Positions 15,511 to 19,840 of a stretch of 19,840 nt of DNA are shown here, piece by piece. The notes below the pieces were generated by a model. The model made no database searches. It was not told the DNA's origin and saw only the letters and a program-made list of their open reading frames with translations. Source of the DNA: an uncultured Ruminococcus sp. (GTDB lineage Bacteria > Bacillota > Clostridia > Oscillospirales > Ruminococcaceae). The stretch's first letter is position 1; every line of letters starts with the position of its first letter. The stretch lies in contig UQKC01000044.1 in NCBI GenBank assembly GCA_900541495.1, positions 1-19,840 on the forward strand, given 5' to 3'. The position numbers and the translations under genes were made by a program.

Positions 15511-15539
15511 ATTTTACATTGTAATCGATTTACTGTCAA
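15511..15539 (-). promoter_or_regulatory. Promoter of the xylose operon
   Basis: On the minus strand TTGACA (15539-15534), a 17-bp spacer and TAAAAT (15516-15511). The -35 is a perfect consensus. The leader to xylA is about 60 nt. Confidence 0.85.
15520..15533. promoter_or_regulatory. LacI-type operator-like dyad in the xylA promoter
   Basis: TGTAATCGATTTAC is a near-perfect palindrome centred on CG (5 of 6 arm bases match). LacI/GalR-family operators and cre sites share this CG-centred form. It abuts the -35, filling the spacer, where a bound repressor would block RNA polymerase. It departs from the strict cre consensus, so a dedicated sugar repressor is as likely as CcpA. Confidence 0.55.
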
Positions 15540-15579
15540 GGGGGTTTTGTAAAAATTATATAAAATTTTCGGAATCTTT

Positions 15580-15649
15580 TAAAGGCGTAAACTCGTACAT
15601 TTCTCAAAATGGCAAAACGAACGCTTCGCTTTAATCAGCTTTTTCCTAA
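15580..15649 (+). repeat. Dispersed hairpin repeat, family 1, copy C (right half only)
   Basis: AAAGGCGTAAACTCGTACAT onward is identical to the right part of the copy at 4722-4838, through TTTTTCCTAA. The left arm is absent. It lies between the divergent xylA and small-RNA promoters. Confidence 0.85.
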
Positions 15650-15679
15650 ATAAAGTTTATTCTGCCGTTCTCACAATAC

Positions 15680-15707
15680 TTGACAAAATAAACTAAGACG
15701 ATATAAT
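15680..15707 (+). promoter_or_regulatory. Consensus promoter of the small RNA
   Basis: TTGACA (15680-15685), a 16-bp spacer and TATAAT (15702-15707). Both hexamers are perfect, the strongest promoter in the window, as expected for an abundant RNA. Transcription should start near 15714. Confidence 0.85.
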
Positions 15708-15713
15708 TTAAGT

Positions 15714-15862
15714 ACAATAAAGGAAGGCCATTTGAGGTGGAAAATTTCGTACGATCCACACGCCGCCGGTACTGACAGGGGAAACCCTAGAGATGCAGGA
15801 GAAGTGTACACCTACCAAATGACCAAGCAAAACCCGCTTTGAAGAATCAAAGCGGGTTTTGT
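15714..15862 (+). ncRNA. Unassigned structured small RNA (about 145 nt)
   Basis: A transcript bounded by a perfect promoter and an intrinsic terminator, with no credible reading frame and no downstream plus-strand gene, so it probably acts in trans. A closing stem pairs CATTTG (15729-15734) with CAAATG (15816-15821). It is extended outward by GG/CC (15726-27 with 15823-24) and inward by GGTG (15736-39) with CACC (15809-12). Inside, AGGG-GAAA-CCCT (15777-15788) is a GNRA-capped hairpin, flanked by CTG/CAG and GTAC/GTAC pairings with purine-rich internal loops (AGAGATG, GAGAAG). It does not fit SRP RNA, 6S RNA or any riboswitch I can match from memory. The terminator end lies only 2 nt from the convergent phosphoesterase stop codon. 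Confidence 0.65.
15829..15862. terminator. Bidirectional terminator (small RNA and phosphoesterase)
   Basis: A perfect 14-bp stem, AAAACCCGCTTTGA with TCAAAGCGGGTTTT, around AGAA. It ends the small RNA on the plus strand and, 3 nt past its stop codon, the phosphoesterase on the minus strand. Confidence 0.9.
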
Positions 15863-15864
15863 TA

Positions 15865-16716
15865 TTATTTCTCCGAAAGCGTAGCCACAAGCAGTTCGGG
15901 TGGATTGAAAAGGCGTATCCTGCCCAGTCCTCGGCTGACCGCCATTCGCTTGTCGCCGAGCCGATAAATACCCTCGGAATACTTCGGTCTTGGTTTAAGC
16001 TCGGGTGAGAAAACTCCTCCGACTATCGGCAGGCGTACTGAGCCGCCGTGGATATGTCCGCCGAACGTTACGTCAGCGCCCCACTCGGCATAGACAGAAA
16101 AATCGAGCGGATTGTGTGCAAGGAGTATCGTGAAGCCGTCGGGCTTCTTTCCGCAGAGCCGCTCCATTTCGTCAAGTGTGAAATGCTCCCAGTTGCGTTT
16201 GTATTCCCTCACGCCGCGGTAGAATTTCGCTTCGTAGGAAACTCCGCAGAGGTTGAGCTTCTGCCCGTCTTTATATATAGTATACTCCGCGTTGTCAAGG
16301 CAGACCGCACCTGCGGCTTTCATCTGCTCCGCCGTTTTGGCGAAAAGTTCGTCCGACATATCGGAAAATTCGTGGTTTCCGTTGACGTAAAAGGTCGGAT
16401 ATTTCTCCGCCAGCGACTTTGTAAGCCCGATGAAGTCCTCACGGTTCACGGCGCTGTGGCTTATCATATCGCCTGTCATAACAACGATATCGGGGTTCTG
16501 CTTTTGGATAAGCTCAAACAATTCACAGCCGTTTTCGCCGTATTTTTTATTGTGGAGGTCGGAAAGATGCGCTATCTTTAGTCCCTCAAACGCAGGCGGC
16601 AGAGTGTTGACGTGGATAGTGAAGTTTCCGACTTCGAGCGCCGACATTTTTCTTATCGCACTCGGGAGGAACTCTCCTACAAGTGCGGATCTGACGATAT
16701 CTGAACGAATATTCAA
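15865..16716 (-). CDS. Metallophosphoesterase (calcineurin-like, YkuE/LpxH-type)
   Basis: A 283-aa dinuclear-metal phosphoesterase. All family motifs are present: SDLH (Asp53, His55), GDM (Asp83), GNHE (Asn114, His115), LLAHNP (His201) and GGHIHGG (His221, His223), so it should be active. The natural substrate cannot be told from sequence; relatives cleave phosphodiesters, nucleotides or lipid pyrophosphates. I chose TTG at 16716 because AAAGAGGG lies 7 bp upstream; the ATG at 16779 has no site and adds a 21-residue extension. Relatives often have an N-terminal TM anchor, which is not seen here. The Nudix gene lies 198 bp upstream in the same direction, across a hairpin and tandem repeats. 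Confidence 0.88.
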   Translation of the reverse strand: MNIRSDIVRSALVGEFLPSAIRKMSALEVGNFTIHVNTLPPAFEGLKIAHLSDLHNKKYGENGCELFELIQKQNPDIVVMTGDMISHSAVNREDFIGLTKSLAEKYPTFYVNGNHEFSDMSDELFAKTAEQMKAAGAVCLDNAEYTIYKDGQKLNLCGVSYEAKFYRGVREYKRNWEHFTLDEMERLCGKKPDGFTILLAHNPLDFSVYAEWGADVTFGGHIHGGSVRLPIVGGVFSPELKPRPKYSEGIYRLGDKRMAVSRGLGRIRLFNPPELLVATLSEK

Positions 16717-16757
16717 GGTATTACCCTCTTTCTGCAAAATCTGACAATATATGCAAA

Positions 16758-16820
16758 CCGCCGAACACCGCAAAAACACCGACCCTGTCGTTCTGTCGGT
16801 ATTTCTCCGTTGTTCGGCGG
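16758..16820. repeat. Large two-level inverted repeat
   Basis: The outer arms CCGCCGAACA and TGTTCGGCGG (perfect 10 bp) enclose inner arms ACCGAC and GTCGGT. The plus strand continues into AGTTTTTG, the minus strand only into TTTG. It could be a terminator for the Nudix gene or a structured leader of the phosphoesterase mRNA, whose start is 42 bp away. Confidence 0.7.
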
Positions 16821-16856
16821 AGTTTTTGTCATAAAATCTGTCCGCGCCTGCCCAAC

Positions 16857-16919
16857 GTCAGTTTTAGACTGACGTGTCAGTTTTACACTGACGTGTCAGT
16901 TTTACACTGACGTGTCAGT
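16857..16919. repeat. Tandem 19-bp palindromic repeats (3.3 units)
   Basis: The unit GTCAGTTTTACACTGACGT is repeated at 16857, 16876 and 16895 (the first with one G/C change), plus a partial unit from 16914. Each unit is a mini-hairpin (GTCAG/CTGAC). The partial unit contains the TGA stop of the Nudix gene. Confidence 0.95.
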
Positions 16920-17331
16920 CTGCGATACCTTTTATGACCTTTCGTGCTTTGTTGACGATGCACTTATCGTTTTCGTAGGTCAGAACTGAGTCCGCACAGC
17001 CTGCATCGACCCATTTGATCTCGGCGATCTCCGATTCCTGCCTAACATAGTCAAAGTTTTTCGCTTTCGCGATGAAATAAACAACGACCTTTTGTGAATC
17101 CTTGCGCGGATTGTATGTGACCGTTTCACGGAAAGTCGGGTCAATGATAACATCTATCCCCGTTTCCTCTTTTATCTCGCGAAGAGCGGTTTCCACCTCG
17201 GTCTCGCCGGCTTCGACATGACCTTTCGGGAACGACCAATGGCCGCTGTTGACGTGCTTTATCAGCAGTATCTCAAGGTTGCCGTGATACTTGCGGTAAA
17301 CTATCGCACCGCATGACTTTTCATGTAGCAT
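16915..17331 (-). CDS. Nudix hydrolase (Ap4A hydrolase-like)
   Basis: A 138-aa cytosolic Nudix protein that hydrolyses a nucleoside diphosphate linked to another moiety. The complete Nudix box is GHVEAGETEVETALREIKEE followed by TGID, with the REIKEE metal ligands intact. SFPKGH just before the box and the short length resemble bis(5'-nucleosyl)-tetraphosphatases, but substrate assignment is an inference. GGAAAGGAA lies upstream of the ATG. A promoter candidate is at 17400-17428. The stop codon lies inside the first bases of a tandem palindromic repeat array. Confidence 0.9.
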   Translation of the reverse strand: MLHEKSCGAIVYRKYHGNLEILLIKHVNSGHWSFPKGHVEAGETEVETALREIKEETGIDVIIDPTFRETVTYNPRKDSQKVVVYFIAKAKNFDYVRQESEIAEIKWVDAGCADSVLTYENDKCIVNKARKVIKGIAD

Positions 17332-17399
17332 GAGCCGTTTTTCCTTTCCGAACAGTCCGACATAAGAGCCGACTGTTGCAAATTTGTACGTTCTATATA

Positions 17400-17428
17400 A
17401 TTATAACACAAAAAGCCGCGCTTGTCTT
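17400..17428 (-). promoter_or_regulatory. Promoter candidate of the Nudix gene
   Basis: On the minus strand a perfect TATAAT (17405-17400) stands 17 bp from AAGACA (two mismatches to TTGACA). It lies about 70 bp before the start codon. Confidence 0.6.
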
Positions 17429-17511
17429 GCTTTTTTCAAAAAAAAATATAAAAAATAATCACTTTTTTATTCATTGGTAGTCACTTTCCACAAGATTTTA
17501 CCAAAATACAC

Positions 17512-17544
17512 AAAAAGCAGCCCGAATAATTGTTCAGACTGCTT
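17512..17544 (-). terminator. Terminator of the CARF-like/YhfC operon
   Basis: On the minus strand AGCAGTCTGAA and TTCGGGCTGCT pair imperfectly around CAATTA, followed by TTTTG. It is 194 bp past the stop codon, with a family 1 repeat (17581-17711) in between. Confidence 0.65.
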
Positions 17545-17580
17545 AATACTAAGGAACGCTTTGCTTTGATAAGCGTATCT

Positions 17581-17711
17581 TTAAGGAAACGCTGATTAAT
17601 ACGTTTTTGCCATTTTTCAAAATGTTTATGTCAAATTGACATTAAAGACGTAAACTCGTACATTTCTCAAAATGGCAAAACGAACGCTTCGCTTTAATCA
17701 GCTTTTTCCTA
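17581..17711 (+). repeat. Dispersed hairpin repeat, family 1, copy D (full length)
   Basis: Same arms as the copy at 4722-4838, but with a longer centre containing GTCAAATTGAC. It is 131 bp long, folds as one hairpin, and has no coding capacity. A fragment at 17550-17580 (AAGGAACGCTTTGCTTTGAT) may be a further remnant. Confidence 0.88.
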
Positions 17712-17737
17712 ATTTTATTCCGTTTCTGATGTAGAAT

Positions 17738-18580
17738 TTACTTTTCGGGTTCTTCGGCAGGAGTTTCAGCCGCCGTGACCTGCTCCGAACGCTCCGCAAG
17801 CTCGGCTTTCATCATCCTGTAGATTTTCACCGTAACAAAAACGAGAACGATACCCGCCGCCAAAAGAAGCAGTTCGGTCAGACCGATGCTTGTTATAACA
17901 CCTCGCTGATAGAGTACCGCAGGAACATCGAAGATCGCATGAAGCACTATTGCGGCAGGGTAAAGCCAGAGCCTGCCTTTCATTTTTATGCTTGCGAAAA
18001 CAATAACGGATAGCGATGTGTGAAGAACTATCGCAAGTATTCTTTCACCAAGGCTCACAAACATTGAAACCATATCATAGTCTGTGAGAGCGGTCAGCTG
18101 CGCCTCAGCCGCCAAACGCTGTTCATCGGGGAGCGCACCGAACAGCACTTCCGTTCCGAGCGCGTTCACTGTCACTGCCGTCACCGCGTATGATATGAGC
18201 GTTATGCCGACAAGAACTATCGCTTCAACGCCGCCGTGTCCGAGACCGTACATTATCGAAGCACGGGGGTCACTCTCATTTTTGCAGAAAAGCTTAAATG
18301 CAAGGAAGCGTCCCGTTTCCTCGAAAATCCCTGCGCAGAGCGCACCATAGAGCGTATAGAAAACTATTCCGCTGTTCTGTATCGTTGACAGCATAAAGTA
18401 ATGAAGTATCTGCTCCAGTATCAGCGCAAAGACAATGAACGTTGCCGCACCGATGAAGAAATAGCGGAGCTTTACGTCTTTGTTTTTCAGCTTAAAAATT
18501 ATCAGCGCGGCTATAGGTATAAGTATTGCCAATATTCCTCCCACAAGAAAAGCCGCTATCGTACCCGTTGAAAATGTCAT
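17738..18580 (-). CDS. YhfC-family integral membrane protein (putative glutamic-type intramembrane protease)
   Basis: A 280-aa membrane protein with about seven or eight hydrophobic segments and a short acidic C-terminal tail. Conserved-looking polar residues lie inside the helices: FEETGRF (Glu87, Glu88, Arg91), YGLGHGGVEAI (His115, Glu119), LHTSLSV (His187) and LHAIFD (His214, Asp218). This pattern is that of YhfC proteins and relatives of CPBP/Rce1-type glutamic intramembrane proteases, so cleavage of a membrane substrate is plausible but unproven. The ATG overlaps the upstream TGA (ATGA), so translation is coupled to the anchored NEAT-like gene, an obvious candidate substrate. Confidence 0.8.
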   Translation of the reverse strand: MTFSTGTIAAFLVGGILAILIPIAALIIFKLKNKDVKLRYFFIGAATFIVFALILEQILHYFMLSTIQNSGIVFYTLYGALCAGIFEETGRFLAFKLFCKNESDPRASIMYGLGHGGVEAIVLVGITLISYAVTAVTVNALGTEVLFGALPDEQRLAAEAQLTALTDYDMVSMFVSLGERILAIVLHTSLSVIVFASIKMKGRLWLYPAAIVLHAIFDVPAVLYQRGVITSIGLTELLLLAAGIVLVFVTVKIYRMMKAELAERSEQVTAAETPAEEPEK

Positions 18581-19170
18581 TCTTCCCCGCCCCTATCGTT
18601 CTGTTTATTCTTCCTGTTTATGCTTATAAGTGCGAAAGTTCCGCCGGCTGCAGCTATCACTATCATTATAGGGATCACGACAGCCGCCGTGTTCTGCGTT
18701 CTCGTGAGTTTGAATGCTCTGTTTGGCAGGCTCTTCGATTTTAGCATGATATCTCTGTCCGCCCAGTCGCCCTTTACTTCGTTGTAAGCCGCACAGCTTA
18801 TCTTTGTATCGAGCGCATCAACGCGGAAAACATACACGTTCCTGCCGTTTTCGTCCTTGTCGGGATAGACAGTTCCGCTAAGCGAGCCGCTCTCTTCCGC
18901 ACGTCGGGCATCTTCCGCCGAGCCGAAATAAAGCGCTGTTACCTCATTCCCTGCGAGCGACATTCTCGCCGTCATTATTTCTCCCGAAACATTGAGCGTA
19001 CAGCTTTCGGCATTGAGCTCCGAGTTGCTCACGGCGGCATCTATCTCATAGCTGCCGAATACAAGGTCGGAAGCATAAACGGGTTTGATTTCCTTTTTTG
19101 CGAACGCCGAAACCGAACCTATCATAACGAAAGCCGTCAGTGCAAGTATCACCGAAAAAAGCCTTTTCAT
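18577..19170 (-). CDS. Secreted, C-terminally anchored protein with a NEAT-like domain
   Basis: A 197-aa type I membrane protein. Residues 1-24 are a Sec signal peptide ending AFA. Residues about 30-150 are a beta-rich extracellular domain, residues about 162-184 form one TM helix, and a basic tail (NRKNK) stays inside. The domain pattern, SYEIDAAV, then ALYFGSAEDARRAE, then VFRVDALDTKISCAAY and DWADRDIMLKSKSL, resembles NEAT-type or iron-transport-associated beta-sandwich domains of Firmicutes. I cannot see a definite heme-ligating tyrosine motif, so ligand binding is open. It sits 10 bp after the CARF-like gene and overlaps the YhfC gene by 4 bp, so all three should be made together. Confidence 0.65.
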   Translation of the reverse strand: MKRLFSVILALTAFVMIGSVSAFAKKEIKPVYASDLVFGSYEIDAAVSNSELNAESCTLNVSGEIMTARMSLAGNEVTALYFGSAEDARRAEESGSLSGTVYPDKDENGRNVYVFRVDALDTKISCAAYNEVKGDWADRDIMLKSKSLPNRAFKLTRTQNTAAVVIPIMIVIAAAGGTFALISINRKNKQNDRGGEE

Positions 19171-19180
19171 AATCTTCCCC

Positions 19181-19762
19181 TCACATATTCAAAATGCGTT
19201 TTATTATCGGCAAAGGGTCATCGGGAACGGACTGCGAAACACTGTGAATGACCGATTCCATAAAGAACAGCTTCGATACATCGTGCAGAAGCGCCTGATC
19301 TCCGCTTTTATCAGCATAAAAAACGGAGTTCACTTCCGTATCCTTGCAAAGCTTGTAGCAAAAGCTCAAAGCCGTGAAAATTATCAGCGGCGTTGCCTTG
19401 TGACCGAACGTTATGTCAGCATAAATGCTCTCGCCGTCGCCGAGCGTTTCAATGAGCGCCTCAAAAACACGCTTCTGCTTTTCGGGAGTTTCCTCGCCTG
19501 CGATGCGTATTTCCGTAAGGTCATATCTGAAGCCTATCTTCACCGCAAGCTCTTTCAGCTCTGTCATCAGCCGCAGGAAATTTCCGCTCGAAACGGGCGA
19601 ATTTTCCGATATCAGCAGTGTGATGTTTATAAGCTCATCGCACTGCGCCGTTTGGCTTATCGGAAGAAGGATCGGAAAGCTCGTTTCCATTTCCGCTTTG
19701 CCCGAACGGTAAAGGCACTTCTCCGCCTTTTCGGACGGGAGCGCAAAAATATATTTTTTCAT
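19181..19762 (-). CDS. CARF-domain protein of the TM1812 / Csx1-like type
   Basis: A 193-aa soluble protein. The motif ADITFGHKATPLIIFTALSF matches the DITHGFRS-type nucleotide-binding signature of TM1812/Csx1 CARF domains. The next stretch TEVNSVFYADKSG and the closing VSKLFFMES also follow the family order. CARF domains bind cyclic oligoadenylates or other nucleotide signals. No HEPN, PD-DExK or other effector domain is attached, so it looks like a stand-alone sensor. The ATG at 19762 has GGAGA upstream; an in-frame ATG at 19834 would add 24 residues through a duplicated motif. It is the first visible gene of the operon, and no cas genes or CRISPR array are in the window. The family call is from memory of the motif. 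Confidence 0.72.
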   Translation of the reverse strand: MKKYIFALPSEKAEKCLYRSGKAEMETSFPILLPISQTAQCDELINITLLISENSPVSSGNFLRLMTELKELAVKIGFRYDLTEIRIAGEETPEKQKRVFEALIETLGDGESIYADITFGHKATPLIIFTALSFCYKLCKDTEVNSVFYADKSGDQALLHDVSKLFFMESVIHSVSQSVPDDPLPIIKRILNM

Positions 19763-19810
19763 TTTTGGGTTCTCCAACAAAATTTTGGGGTTCTCTAAAA
19801 ACCGAAACAA

Positions 19811-19829
19811 AATAATACTTTGTATTATT
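19811..19829. promoter_or_regulatory. AT-rich inverted repeat upstream of the CARF-like gene
   Basis: AATAATAC-TTT-GTATTATT is a perfect 8-bp dyad about 50 bp before the start codon and could be an operator for the operon. The promoter itself may lie beyond the window edge. Confidence 0.45.
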
Positions 19830-19840
19830 CGCAAATTTTC

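Noticed and set aside
15770..15808. c-di-GMP riboswitch, suggested by ACAGGGGAAACC
   Set aside because: The second half of the GEMM aptamer (GGGACGCAAAGCC-type) is missing and there is no downstream gene on that strand.
15714..15862. SRP (4.5S-like) RNA
   Set aside because: The conserved domain IV apex (GGAA loop with GGAAGCAG-type 3' side) is absent; the hairpin here is AGGG-GAAA-CCCT with a different 3' strand.
16857..16919. CRISPR array
   Set aside because: The units are contiguous 19-mers with no spacers, so this is a tandem repeat. The nearby CARF-like gene does not change that.

Overview
The window looks like chromosomal DNA from a low-to-mid GC anaerobic Firmicute, most likely a gut or rumen Oscillospiraceae of the Ruminococcus type. 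This is an inference from gene families, strong Shine-Dalgarno sites, consensus sigma-A promoters, a T-box controlling cysE-cysS, a class II xylose isomerase operon, and short dispersed hairpin repeats in the intergenic DNA. No rRNA, tRNA, origin, phage module or full-size insertion sequence was seen.

Layout. (1) 1-2080, minus strand: a two-TM TPR protein (862-47) and glyceraldehyde-3-phosphate dehydrogenase (1967-930), separated by a terminator. (2) 2234-4158, plus strand: a degenerate sensor-kinase-like protein followed 22 bp later by a lipoprotein. (3) 4187-6992, plus strand: a cysteine-type T-box leader, about 370 bp of repeat-rich DNA, then cysE and cysS overlapping by 14 nt. (4) 6993-8159: a small-repeat region with two inverted-repeat elements around secG. 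(5) 8160-10292: rnr (RNase R). secG-rnr is the usual Firmicute order, but smpB does not follow. (6) 15539-10537, minus strand: a xylose operon xylA, 78-aa protein, xylB, AraC-GGDEF fusion, transaldolase-like aldolase. It takes xylose to xylulose 5-phosphate and on into the non-oxidative pentose phosphate pathway. Its promoter carries a LacI-type dyad in the spacer, and a terminator-like hairpin sits in front of xylB. (7) 15680-15862, plus strand: a short structured RNA with perfect -35 and -10 hexamers and its own terminator; I could not assign it to a known family. (8) 17428-15865, minus strand: a Nudix hydrolase and a metallophosphoesterase, separated by tandem 19-bp palindromic repeats and a large hairpin. 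(9) 19762-17738, minus strand: a tight three-gene operon made of a CARF/TM1812-like protein, a secreted and membrane-anchored NEAT-like protein, and a YhfC-type intramembrane protease homologue.

The most interesting parts are the CARF-like / anchored domain / YhfC operon (a candidate signalling or defence module with no visible CRISPR locus), the unassigned RNA at about 15714-15862, the AraC-GGDEF fusion with fully spaced diguanylate cyclase residues inside a xylose operon, and the degenerate kinase plus lipoprotein pair. One dispersed hairpin repeat family (positions 1, 4722, 15580 and 17581) has landed at functional positions: it supplies the TPR gene's stop codon, lies in the cysE leader, and separates the YhfC gene from its terminator.
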